Origin: Curtobacterium pusillum
GTDB lineage: Bacteria; Actinomycetota; Actinomycetes; Actinomycetales; Microbacteriaceae
Direction: 5' to 3'
Length of the DNA: 64,000 nucleotides
NCBI RefSeq assembly: GCF_007673235.1
Contig: NZ_VDZH01000007.1
Coordinates: 16,904-80,903 of the forward strand
This document shows, one piece after another, positions 48,839 through 56,956 of the stretch. The first letter of the stretch is position 1. Every line of letters begins with the position of its first letter. The notes under the pieces were generated by a model. The model was given only the letters and a program-made list of their open reading frames with translations. It was not told the DNA's origin and searched no databases. The translations under genes were made by a program, and so were the position numbers.

Positions 48839-49794
48839 CGCCGGAGCGTGACCTTCGGGTACTCGCCGAACCGGCGGAGGTACTCGCCCGAGAAGCGGCC
48901 CATGTGCGTGAATCCCCAGCGCGCCGCGACGTCCGCGACGGCGACCTGGGCGGGGGAGGCGCGGAGCAGGTCCTCGTGGGCGCGGCGCAGCCGGACCTCG
49001 CGGAGGTACTGCATCGGCGACCGGTCGAGGGTGCGGTGGAAGGCCTCCTGCAGGCCGCGGACGCTGAGGTCGGCGACCCGGGCGAGGTCGGACACCGTCA
49101 ACGGTTCGTGCGCGTGCGCGTGGATGTGCTCGACGGCGGTGCGGATCCGGGCGTTCCGGTGCTCGCCCCAGCCGATCGGCGCCACCTCGGCACGGAACCG
49201 GTACATGCCGAGCAGCGCTCGGGTGGTCTCGCGCTGGGACTCGTGCCACGCGAGCGACTCCGAACCCTGCTCGCGGAGTGCCCGGACCGACGACGCGACC
49301 GCGGTGCGCCACCGGGCCATCGACTCGGCCGTCGGGGTGGCGTTCCGGTCGAAGTCGACCGACCCGTCGACCAGGTACCGCTCGGATGCGACGTCGAGCA
49401 CGAGGCCTCGGTCGAGGTGCACGAGCCGCTGGTCCCAGTCGGTGTAGTCGATGCTGAACCGCTGCTCGACCGGGAAGAGCGTCGGGATCCCCGGCTGCAT
49501 CCGGACCTCGTCACGGCCGGCGTCGATCGCGGCGACACCGTCGTCGATCCACTGGACGACGACCTCGCCCTCGACGGCTGCGTCGCCGCGGAGGGACCCG
49601 TGCATCTGCGACCGGCGGATGCTCATCCGGTCGTCGCCGACACCGACGTAGCGGTACCAGTACGCGCCGTCGGTGCGGTCGGAGCGCCACGACCGGCCGG
49701 CGTACATGCCGGCGAGGTCGCTCACGGCGGCGTCCGTGTCGGTGCCCGCGACGGACACGAGGGGAGGGGTGCCCTCGTGGGCCGTGGTGGTCAT
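48835..49794 (-). CDS. AraC-family transcriptional regulator
   Basis: The 319-aa product has an N-terminal sensor domain and a C-terminal AraC DNA-binding domain (about residues 220-319: HEPLTVSDLARVADLSVRGL, then FHRTLDRSPMQYLREVRLRR and MGRFSGEYLRRFGEYP). The sensor resembles AraC-like ligand domains of the 'AraC-binding-like' type (RRSQMHGSLRGDAAVEGEVV). No clear target lies nearby, although the alcohol dehydrogenase gene is next on the same strand. The ATG at 49794 gives a good length. Confidence 0.87.
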   Translation of the reverse strand: MTTTAHEGTPPLVSVAGTDTDAAVSDLAGMYAGRSWRSDRTDGAYWYRYVGVGDDRMSIRRSQMHGSLRGDAAVEGEVVVQWIDDGVAAIDAGRDEVRMQPGIPTLFPVEQRFSIDYTDWDQRLVHLDRGLVLDVASERYLVDGSVDFDRNATPTAESMARWRTAVASSVRALREQGSESLAWHESQRETTRALLGMYRFRAEVAPIGWGEHRNARIRTAVEHIHAHAHEPLTVSDLARVADLSVRGLQEAFHRTLDRSPMQYLREVRLRRAHEDLLRASPAQVAVADVAARWGFTHMGRFSGEYLRRFGEYPKVTLRR

Positions 49795-49883
49795 GGGTCG
49801 AGTCTGTCGCGCGCGGGTCGGTCGCGCCTGTGCGGTGCGCGTGTCGGACGGTGGGGTGGTGAGCGCGCGGGTCGCGCGCACAG

Positions 49884-49929
49884 ACGGACGGGAGGCGCGG
49901 TGCCGGCTGGCACCGCGCCTCCCGTCCGT
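49884..49929. repeat. REP-like palindrome (GGAGGCGCGG family), copy 3
   Basis: Twenty-one-base perfect arms with ACGGACGGGAGGCGCGGTGC at the outside and a four-base loop GGCT. It lies between the AraC gene and the alcohol dehydrogenase stop, where it could serve as a terminator for the latter. It is not followed by the TTCCTACGCGCG array found beside the other two. Confidence 0.9.
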
Positions 49930-49956
49930 ATCTGGTCGCGTCAGAGACGCGACCCG

Positions 49957-51003
49957 CTACGCCAGCGTTGCCGCGTCGATCACGAAGCGGTACCGGACGT
50001 CCGACGACAGGACGCGCTCGTACGCCTCGTTGATGTACTCGGCGCTGATGAGCTCGGTCTCCGGCAGGATGCCGTGCTCGGCGCAGAAGTCGAGCATCTC
50101 CTGGGTCTCGCGGATGCCGCCGATGGCCGAACCGGCCCAGCTGCGACGCGAGCCGATCAGGGCGAAGGCGGGGACCTCGAGCGGCTCCGACGGAGCGCCG
50201 ACGTTCACGATGGTGCCGTCGACCGCGAGCAGGCCCAGGTAGGCGCCCATCGGGATCTTCGCCGACACCGTGTTGATGATGAGGTCGAAGGAGTTCGCGA
50301 GCTTCTCGAACGTCTCCGGGTCCTTCGTCGCGTAGTGGGCGACGGCACCGAAGCGCAGGGAGTCCTCCTGCTTGGAGGTGGTCTGCGACAGGACGGTGAC
50401 CTCGGCGCCGAGCGCGGCGGCGATCTTGACGCCCATGTGGCCGAGCCCGCCGAGGCCGACGATCGCGACCTTCTTGCCGGGGCCGGCCTTCCAGTGGTGC
50501 AGCGGCGAGTACAGGGTGATGCCGGCGCAGAGCAGCGGCGCGACCTTCTCGATGTCGAGCGACTCGGGGACGCGCAGCACGAAGTCCTCGTTCACCACGA
50601 CGGCCTGCGAGTAGCCGCCCTGGGTGATGCTGCCGTCGGCGGGGTCGACGCCCGCGTAGGTCTGGATGTTGCCCTTGAGGCAGTACTGCTCCTCGCCCTT
50701 CAGGCAGTTCTCGCACTCGCCGCAGGAGTTCACCATGCAGCCGACGCCGACGCGGTCGCCGACCTTGTGCTTGGTGACGTTCTCGCCGACGGAGGCGACA
50801 TGGCCGACGATCTCGTGGCCGACGACCTGGGGGTACTGGATCTCGCCCCACTCGCCGCGGACGGTGTGGATGTCCGAGTGGCAGATGCCGGCGTAGGCGA
50901 TGTCGATCTCGACGTCGTTCGGGCCGAGGTCACGACGGGTGATGGTGGTCTTGACGAGCGGTTCCGTGGCGGACGGGGCCGCGTACGCGTTGACGGTGCG
51001 CAA
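49957..51003 (-). CDS. Zinc-dependent NAD(P)-alcohol dehydrogenase, CAD/YahK-like
   Basis: The 348-aa product is a medium-chain dehydrogenase. Catalytic zinc residues are Cys41 (ICHSDIH), His63-Glu64 ([10 protein letters not shown]) and Cys near 158. The structural zinc lobe is [15 protein letters not shown] (Cys94, 97, 100, 108). The nucleotide loop is [11 protein letters not shown]. It matches YahK/cinnamyl-alcohol dehydrogenase types, usually NADPH-dependent aldehyde reductases. The start is an uncommon TTG with GAGGAG only four bases upstream; no other start fits. A 20-bp palindrome lies 22 bases ahead of it. Confidence 0.92.
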   Translation of the reverse strand: MRTVNAYAAPSATEPLVKTTITRRDLGPNDVEIDIAYAGICHSDIHTVRGEWGEIQYPQVVGHEIVGHVASVGENVTKHKVGDRVGVGCMVNSCGECENCLKGEEQYCLKGNIQTYAGVDPADGSITQGGYSQAVVVNEDFVLRVPESLDIEKVAPLLCAGITLYSPLHHWKAGPGKKVAIVGLGGLGHMGVKIAAALGAEVTVLSQTTSKQEDSLRFGAVAHYATKDPETFEKLANSFDLIINTVSAKIPMGAYLGLLAVDGTIVNVGAPSEPLEVPAFALIGSRRSWAGSAIGGIRETQEMLDFCAEHGILPETELISAEYINEAYERVLSSDVRYRFVIDAATLA

Positions 51004-51025
51004 TGGTCTCCTCGTGGGGTTGCTT

Positions 51026-51045
51026 CAGGACCGGATCCGGTCCTG
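51026..51045. promoter_or_regulatory. 20-bp palindrome CAGGACCGGATCCGGTCCTG
   Basis: A perfect palindrome without spacer, 22 bases before the alcohol dehydrogenase start. It is a good candidate operator. A second inverted repeat, GTGGGA-GG-TCCCAC (near 51075-51088), is close by. Confidence 0.5.
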
Positions 51046-51135
51046 CACCAGTCTCGTGGAGCGCGCCATCCCGTGGGAGGTCCCACTGGGGCACCCCTGG
51101 TGTGTCAGCCCTCGCGTGTCGGATGCGCTGGGCCG

Positions 51136-52158
51136 TCAGTCGACCATGCGGGCGAGGCGCTGCCCGGCGATCCGGGCGAACCGCAGCGGATCGGCCAGGG
51201 CGTCGTCCGGCTCGCCGGTGGTCTGCGTCGCCAGCACGGTCAGTGAGGCGGCGGCGTCGTAGTCGTCCAGCGGGGCATCGATCGCCCCCGCGACGAGCAT
51301 CGACCGAGCAGCGGGAGCGTGCGACGCCGCCAGGGCCCGCACCACCGACGGCACCTTGCCCGCGGCGCTCTGCCCGTCGTACCGCCCCTCGCCCGTGACC
51401 ACCACGTCGGCCCCGTCCAGCAGTGCCGGGAGTCCCAGGACGTCCGCGACCGCCGAGGCCCCTCGCGCGAGCGTCGCGCCCCACACCAGCAGCCCGAACC
51501 CCACGCCGCCGGCGGCGCCGGCACCGGGCGTCGAGGGGTCGACGTCGGGGAAGCGCCCCGCGAAGGCGGCCAAGCGGTCGTCGAACGAGGCGACCCGGTC
51601 GGGCGTGATGCCCTTCTGCGGCCCGAAGACCGCGGCGGCACCCGTCGGCCCGAGCAACGGTGACGTGACGTCGGTGAGCACGACGACCCCGCCGGACGGC
51701 AGCGGGAGATCGCCGATGACGTCGAGAACGGACGAACCGCCGTCCGTCGACGCACTGCCCCCGATCCCGAGCACGAGGCCGGTCACCCCGGAGGAGAGCG
51801 CGGCGGCGATCGCCTCGCCGAACCCGCGCGAGGTCGCGGTGTCCGGCAGCAGGTCCCCGCCGAGCAGGGGGAGCCCGCTCGTCGCCGCGAGCTCGACCAC
51901 GGCACGGCCGTCCGGCAGCCGGAGCCAGGACGTGTCGACTGGGGAACCGTCCGGTCCGGTCACCGTGATCGGGACGCGGACCGCACCGGGGACGGCGGTC
52001 GCGAAGGCGTCGAGCGTGCCCTCGCCGCCGTCGGCCATCGGCGCGAGCGTCACGGAGTCGTCCGGTCGCACGGACAGCCAGCCCTCGCGGATCGCCTCGG
52101 CGACGGACGCTGCCGTCGCGGTGCCCTTGAAGGAGTCCGGAGCCACGACGATTCGCAC
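51136..52158 (-). CDS. Glycerate 2-kinase, GarK/GlxK family
   Basis: The 340-aa product begins VRIVVAPDSFKGTATAASVA and has APMADGGEGTLDAF near residue 40 and LGIGGSASTDGGSSVLDVIG, both typical of GlxK/GarK glycerate kinases. These phosphorylate glycerate for entry to glycolysis. It starts with GTG. Two iron boxes that face the haem operon lie only 35 and 62 bases ahead of its start, so the iron regulator may also affect it. Its partners (glyoxylate genes) are not near. Confidence 0.93.
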   Translation of the reverse strand: MRIVVAPDSFKGTATAASVAEAIREGWLSVRPDDSVTLAPMADGGEGTLDAFATAVPGAVRVPITVTGPDGSPVDTSWLRLPDGRAVVELAATSGLPLLGGDLLPDTATSRGFGEAIAAALSSGVTGLVLGIGGSASTDGGSSVLDVIGDLPLPSGGVVVLTDVTSPLLGPTGAAAVFGPQKGITPDRVASFDDRLAAFAGRFPDVDPSTPGAGAAGGVGFGLLVWGATLARGASAVADVLGLPALLDGADVVVTGEGRYDGQSAAGKVPSVVRALAASHAPAARSMLVAGAIDAPLDDYDAAASLTVLATQTTGEPDDALADPLRFARIAGQRLARMVD

Positions 52159-52192
52159 CCGACAACCGTAGCGGAGACGACCGCTGGACAAG

Positions 52193-52238
52193 TCAGGTTA
52201 GCCTCACCTAAGTTAACACTCAGGTGAGGCTAACCTAA
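52193..52238. promoter_or_regulatory. Two DtxR/IdeR-type iron boxes
   Basis: TCAGGTTAGCCTCACCTAA (52193-52211) and TCAGGTGAGGCTAACCTAA (52220-52238) each fit the 19-bp iron box consensus TTAGGTTAGSCTAACCTAA, with few mismatches. They are near reverse complements of each other and nine bases apart. They lie just before the haem transporter genes, so the whole operon is likely repressed when iron is plentiful. Confidence 0.9.
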
Positions 52239-52276
52239 CTCGCCCTTCGCTCCAGTTCCCCGGGGATCGCCCTTCC

Positions 52277-53413
52277 ATGCCGTCACGCCGCCGCGCCCTC
52301 CTGGCCGCCGCCTCCGCCCTCGTCGTCCTCGCCGTGGCCACCGGGTGCAGCGCCGGCGGCGCGCCGCAACAAGCCGGCACCGCCGCAGCCGGCACCGCGG
52401 ACTCCGCGACGAGCGCGACGGACCCGGCCACGAGCCTCCAGGCCATCGCCCCCGTCACCGACGCGAAGTCCGTCACCGGCGCGAGCACCGCGACCCTGAC
52501 GACCGACCTGCCGCCGAAGGCGAGCACGGTCGACGAGCCGGAGCTGCCCGTCACCGTCACGGACAACCAGGACACGGAGGTCACCGTGACGAGCGCGGAC
52601 CGCATCCTCGCGCTCGACGTCTACGGCACGCTGTCGTCGACCGTGTACGGCCTCGGCCTCGGCGGGAACCTCGTCGGACGCGACGTCTCCACCGGGTTCG
52701 CCGGTACCGAAGAGCTGCCGCTCGTCACCCAGAACGGCCACGAGCTCTCCGCCGAGGCGATCCTCGCGCTCCGTCCCACCGTGCTGCTCACGGACACCTC
52801 GCTCGGCCCCTGGGACGTCGTCCTGCAGATCCGGAAGGCGGGGATCCCGGTCGTCGTCGTGGACTCGCACCGGGACACCTCGAACACCGACCGGATCATC
52901 GACCAGGTCGCGACGGCGCTCGGCGTGCCCGAGACGGGTGCGCGACTGGTCGACGAGGTGCACGAGCAGCAGGAGGCCGTCGCCGCGCAGGTCGCGCGCA
53001 TCGCCCCGCAGTCGAAGGCGGACAAGCTCCGGATGGTCTTCCTGTACGTGCGGGGGAACGCCGGCATCTACTACCTCTTCGGCCAGGAGTCCGGCGCGGA
53101 CTCGCTCATCGACGCGGTCGGCGGGCGGGACATCGCGACGGAGCAGGACTGGAAGGGCATGCGGCCGGTGAACGCCGAAGCGCTCGTCGCCATGCAGCCC
53201 GACCTCGTGATCATGATGACGAAGGGCCTCGAGTCGGTGGGTGGCGTCGACGGGCTGCTGCAGCGGGTCCCCGCGATCGCGAAGACCCCGGCCGGGCAGC
53301 ACCGCCGCATCGTGGACATGGCCGACACGACGGTGATGAGCTTCGGGCCGCGCACGCCCGAGATCGTGGCCGCGCTGGCAGCGGCGATCTACGCTCCGGA
53401 GCGGTCGCGATGA
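52277..53413 (+). CDS. hmuT: Haem ABC transporter substrate-binding lipoprotein, HmuT-like
   Basis: The 378-aa product has a lipobox at Cys24 (VLAVATGCSAGG), an Ala/Thr-rich spacer and a BtuF/HmuT-type binding domain (ADRILALDVYGTLSSTVYGL, ELSAEAILALRPTVLLTDTS, DWKGMRPVNAEALVAMQPDL). It takes haem from surface proteins to the permease. The haem role is from family and setting: an iron box upstream, a haem-type permease and ATPase, and an HtaA protein downstream. Vitamin B12 or a siderophore cannot be excluded from this gene alone. The stop overlaps the next start (ATGA). Confidence 0.88.
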   Translation: MPSRRRALLAAASALVVLAVATGCSAGGAPQQAGTAAAGTADSATSATDPATSLQAIAPVTDAKSVTGASTATLTTDLPPKASTVDEPELPVTVTDNQDTEVTVTSADRILALDVYGTLSSTVYGLGLGGNLVGRDVSTGFAGTEELPLVTQNGHELSAEAILALRPTVLLTDTSLGPWDVVLQIRKAGIPVVVVDSHRDTSNTDRIIDQVATALGVPETGARLVDEVHEQQEAVAAQVARIAPQSKADKLRMVFLYVRGNAGIYYLFGQESGADSLIDAVGGRDIATEQDWKGMRPVNAEALVAMQPDLVIMMTKGLESVGGVDGLLQRVPAIAKTPAGQHRRIVDMADTTVMSFGPRTPEIVAALAAAIYAPERSR

Positions 53414-54513
53414 CCGGTCTGGAGGCGCGGGTCGCGCCCGCCCCGAACGTCGCGGTCCCACCGCCGGTTGCGTCCAGGTCACGGGTCGGCCGGATCACGT
53501 TGCTGACGGTCGGGCTGGTGGTGGCGCTCGTCGTCGCCACGCTCGTGTCGGCGAGCGTCGGCCAGCTCGGGATCTCCCCGGCCGAGGTGCTCCGCACCGT
53601 CGGACGCTCGATCGGACTGCCGGTCGCCGGACCCTCGGACGACCTCGTCACGCAGGCGCTCTGGACGATCCGGTTCCCTCGGGTCGTCATGGCGCTCCTG
53701 ATCGGCGCCGCGCTCGCCGCGGCCGGGGTGCTCATGCAGGCGGTGTTCGCGAACCCGCTGGCGGACCCGGGGGTCGTCGGCGTCTCGGGAGGCGCCGCCT
53801 TCGGAGCCTGTGCCTCGATCGTGTTCGGCCTGCAGTTCGCCGGGTACTGGACGACCCCGCTGATGGCGTTCGCCGCCGGACTCGTCGCGACGATGCTCGT
53901 CTACGGACTGTCCCGCGCGGGCGGACGCACCGAGGTCGTCACACTCCTGCTGACCGGCATCGCGGTGAACGCCTTCACGGGGGCGGGGCTGGCGTTCCTC
54001 ACCTTCCTCGGCGACCAGCAGGCCCGCGAGCAGATCGTGTTCTGGCAGCTCGGGTCCCTGAACGGCTCGATGTGGGACCAGGCGGCGGCGATCGCCCCGG
54101 TCGTCGGACTCGGGCTCGCCGGCTCCGTCGTGCTCACCCGCTCCCTCGACCTGCTGTCGCTCGGGGACCGGGCCGCACGGCACGTCGGGGTCCGGGTCGA
54201 GGCCGTCCGGATCGTCGCGATCGTCGTCGTCGCACTGCTCGTCGGGGCAGCGGTCGCGTTCGCGGGGATCATCGCGTTCGTCGGACTCGTCGTCCCGCAC
54301 CTCATGCGGATGCTCATCGGCCCGGCGCACGGCCCGCTGCTGCTCGTCTCGACCCTCGGCGGCGCACTGCTCCTGACGATCGCGGACCTGCTCGCCCGGA
54401 CGCTCGTGCCGTACGCGGACCTGCCGATCGGCATGCTCACGTCGCTCGTCGGTGGCCCGTTCTTCTTCTGGCTCCTGCGCCGCGCACGCCGACGGTCGGG
54501 AGGCTGGGCATGA
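53410..54513 (+). CDS. hmuU: Haem ABC transporter permease, FecCD/HmuU-like
   Basis: The 367-aa product has about nine to ten TM segments of the FecCD family. FANPLADPGVVGVSGGAAFG is the family sequence, and FVGLVVPHLMRMLIGPAHG is the coupling loop. It moves the ligand from HmuT through the membrane. The first 30 residues are hydrophilic and include GLEAR from a CTGGAGGCGCG repeat at 53419. Overlaps hmuT and hmuV by four bases each. Confidence 0.93.
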   Translation: MTGLEARVAPAPNVAVPPPVASRSRVGRITLLTVGLVVALVVATLVSASVGQLGISPAEVLRTVGRSIGLPVAGPSDDLVTQALWTIRFPRVVMALLIGAALAAAGVLMQAVFANPLADPGVVGVSGGAAFGACASIVFGLQFAGYWTTPLMAFAAGLVATMLVYGLSRAGGRTEVVTLLLTGIAVNAFTGAGLAFLTFLGDQQAREQIVFWQLGSLNGSMWDQAAAIAPVVGLGLAGSVVLTRSLDLLSLGDRAARHVGVRVEAVRIVAIVVVALLVGAAVAFAGIIAFVGLVVPHLMRMLIGPAHGPLLLVSTLGGALLLTIADLLARTLVPYADLPIGMLTSLVGGPFFFWLLRRARRRSGGWA

Positions 54514-55298
54514 CCGGCGCGACCGGCGTGACCGTCAGCGGCCTCGGCGTGGTCGTCGGGCGCCGCGCACTGCTCACCGACGTCGACCTGGTCGTCGAGC
54601 GCGGCGAGGTGCTCGCCCTCGTCGGGCCGAACGGTGCCGGTAAGTCCACGCTGCTCCGGGCGATCGCGGGCGACGTCGACCACACCGGCACGGTCACGGT
54701 CGACGGGGTGCCGGCCGGGTCCGAGCCGCCGATCGCCACCGCCCGGCGCCGCGCGGTGCTCGAACAGGAGCACGCCGTCGCGTTCGGGTTCCGGGTCGGC
54801 GAGGTCGTCCGGATGGGGCGGGCGCCCTGGCGCGGGACCGACCGCGCCGAGGACGACGACCGGGTCGTGGCACGCGTGCTCGACCAGGTGGAGCTCGCCG
54901 ACCGCATCGACCAGACGTTCCCCTCGCTGTCCGGCGGGGAGCGCGCACGGGCGTCCTTCGCCCGGATCACCGCGCAGGAGACACCCGTGCTGCTGCTCGA
55001 CGAGCCCACCGCGGCGCTCGACCTGCGCCACCAGGAGGGCGTGCTCCGGATCGCCCGCGCGCACGCCGCCGCCGGGGGAGCGGTCGTCGTGGTCCTGCAC
55101 GACCTCACCCTCGCCGGGGCGTACGCCGACCGGGTCGCGATGCTCGCCGACGGCCGGTTGGTCGCGGACGGCACCCCGGACGAGGTCCTCACCGCCGAAC
55201 GGATCAGCACCGTCTACCGGCACCCCGTCACCGTCCTGCCGGACCCGCACTCCGGAACCCCCGTCGTCGTCCCCACCCGCCAGGAGGCCGTCCAGTGA
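54510..55298 (+). CDS. hmuV: Haem ABC transporter ATP-binding protein, HmuV-like
   Basis: The 262-aa product has Walker A GPNGAGKST (about residues 39-47), signature LSGGERARASFARIT, Walker B VLLLDEPTAALD and LHDL at the H-loop. It is a typical HmuV with REGVLR-like Q-loop region AVLEQEHAVAFGFRVGEV. It drives haem import. Its stop overlaps the GTG of the next, secreted protein, so the importer and surface genes form one transcript. Confidence 0.93.
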   Translation: MTGATGVTVSGLGVVVGRRALLTDVDLVVERGEVLALVGPNGAGKSTLLRAIAGDVDHTGTVTVDGVPAGSEPPIATARRRAVLEQEHAVAFGFRVGEVVRMGRAPWRGTDRAEDDDRVVARVLDQVELADRIDQTFPSLSGGERARASFARITAQETPVLLLDEPTAALDLRHQEGVLRIARAHAAAGGAVVVVLHDLTLAGAYADRVAMLADGRLVADGTPDEVLTAERISTVYRHPVTVLPDPHSGTPVVVPTRQEAVQ

Positions 55299-56287
55299 CC
55301 ACCCGAACCCACCGTCCGCTCCGCGCCGCGCTCGCCGGGGTGCTCGTCGCCGCGGCCTCCGGTGCGCTCCTGCTCGCCGGAGCCGCGCCCGCCGCGGCAG
55401 CGGGCCGGGTCAGCGTCGCGATCGAGGGCCACCCCGAGGTCACGAACCAGGTCGACTCCACCTACCTCACGACCCTGCGGCTGAACGGCTCCGGGTTCCA
55501 GGGCATCAAGAACGGGTACGGCGGCATCTACGTCGCGTTCGGCACCGTCGCCGGCACCTGGCAGCCGAGCAAGGGCGGCGCCACGGGCGTGAACTACAGC
55601 TACGTCCCAGACGACGAGTCGAACCCCACCGGGTACCTGGACTTCGTCGCGTTCGAGGGCAGCTCCACCGGCTACGCGGCGAACGGCGGCACCGTGGACT
55701 CGGCGACCGGCACCTGGTCGGCGACGCTCAAGGTACCCGGCTCCACGTTCCAGGCGCTCGACCGGAACGGCGCCGCGAGGACCGTCGACTGCGCGCGCGT
55801 GCAGTGCGGGATCATCACGATCGGCGCGCACGGGGTGTCGAACGCGAACAACGAGTCGTTCACGCCGGTCTCCGTGCAGAACCTCTACGGCACGGGCGGC
55901 ACGCTCGCCGGGGGTGCCGGGCCGGCCACGGGGCAGACGCAGGCCGGCGCGACGGAGGCGGGTCGTGCCTCCAGTCCGTCCGCCGCTGCGACGCCGGGGG
56001 CGGGAGCGTCCGCTCGGGCGACGACGGCACCGAGTGCGTCCGCGACCGCCTCGGCGACCAACGCCCCGACTGCGACGCCGACCGCGGTCGCCGCGGCTGC
56101 CGGCGTTGATGCCGGTGGCATCGATCCGAGCGTGCTGCGCATCGTGGTCGGCGGGCTCGCCGCACTCGTCGTCGCGGTCGCGGCGCTCGTCGTCTTCGCG
56201 ATCGTGCACGCCCGCCGGGCGGCACGACGCACTGAGGAGTCGGGGTCCACAGGGGGCACCCGCACTGCAACACCAGTCAACAACTGA
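55295..56287 (+). CDS. Secreted protein with HtaA-locus domain 'X' and C-terminal membrane anchor
   Basis: The 330-aa product starts at a GTG with AGGAGG seven bases ahead. A signal peptide runs to about residue 36 (AGAAPAAAA). One beta-rich domain (36-210) carries GGIYVAFGTVAGTW, then VDCARVQCGIITIGAHGVSN and SFTPVSVQNL. A 70-residue Ala/Thr/Ser linker and a C-terminal TM (LRIVVGGLAALVVAVAALVV) end in a basic tail. Homology is clear within the window to the two next genes (IYVxFG, C...QCGIITIGAHG...FTPV). The family is unknown to me. In this operon it is likely a surface haem-capture or relay protein. Confidence 0.75.
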   Translation: MTTRTHRPLRAALAGVLVAAASGALLLAGAAPAAAAGRVSVAIEGHPEVTNQVDSTYLTTLRLNGSGFQGIKNGYGGIYVAFGTVAGTWQPSKGGATGVNYSYVPDDESNPTGYLDFVAFEGSSTGYAANGGTVDSATGTWSATLKVPGSTFQALDRNGAARTVDCARVQCGIITIGAHGVSNANNESFTPVSVQNLYGTGGTLAGGAGPATGQTQAGATEAGRASSPSAAATPGAGASARATTAPSASATASATNAPTATPTAVAAAAGVDAGGIDPSVLRIVVGGLAALVVAVAALVVFAIVHARRAARRTEESGSTGGTRTATPVNN

Positions 56288-56298
56288 GAGGGAACACC

Positions 56299-56874
56299 AT
56301 GGCAAGAACCATGCGCACGTTCGGCGTCACGCTCGCGGCAGGGGTCGCGGCGATCGGGCTGGCCGTCCTGCCGGCCGTCAGCGCCTCGGCCGCGACCGCG
56401 GTCACGAACGACTTCGGCGCGAGCCTGTCCGTCAGTGGACCGGCGTCGGTCGTCACCGACGGCAGCGGCGCGGTGAACGGCGTCGGGAGCGGCACCGTGA
56501 CGGTCACCGGCGACGGCTTCGACGGCAACGCCCAGGGGCGCGGCTTCGGCGTGTACGTCGTGTACGGCCCCAAGGAAGCGGACTACTTCACCAACTCGGG
56601 CTGGTTCGGGTCGGCGCAGTGGGTCTCGAAGAGCGCGTTCTCGGCCTCCGGCGGGTTCACCACCACGCTGAACGTCGCGAAGAGCTACACCGCCGACCCG
56701 CACCACACCGGCGACGCGGCGGCGACCGTGAACTGCGACTACGACGCCACCAAGACGAAGGCCGCGAACACCGCTCTCGGCCAGTACCAGTGCTTCGTCC
56801 AGACGTTCTCGGCGCACGGCGTCGCGAACGACCCCGCCGAGCTCGACGAGGTCCAGGTCCCCGTCAACTGGTGA
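56299..56874 (+). CDS. Secreted protein, soluble domain 'X' relative
   Basis: The 191-aa product has a signal peptide (residues 1-32, AVLPAVSASAATA) and a single domain with GVYVVYGPKEADYF and a cysteine pair in NCDYDATKTK...GQYQCFVQTFSAHGV. Compare VQCGIITIGAHG in its neighbours: Q-C-x3-T-x2-A-H-G is kept. There is no TM or linker, so it would be free or bound to the other surface proteins. It could shuttle haem to the anchored proteins. It starts 11 bases after the previous stop, with GAGAGGGA upstream. Confidence 0.72.
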   Translation: MARTMRTFGVTLAAGVAAIGLAVLPAVSASAATAVTNDFGASLSVSGPASVVTDGSGAVNGVGSGTVTVTGDGFDGNAQGRGFGVYVVYGPKEADYFTNSGWFGSAQWVSKSAFSASGGFTTTLNVAKSYTADPHHTGDAAATVNCDYDATKTKAANTALGQYQCFVQTFSAHGVANDPAELDEVQVPVNW

Positions 56875-56956
56875 CCCTCGGCCCTGGGCGGCGAGCCGCC
56901 GTCCAGGGCACCCCCCTTCTTCCGCCCCGATCCACCCGATCCCACCCGAGGAACCC

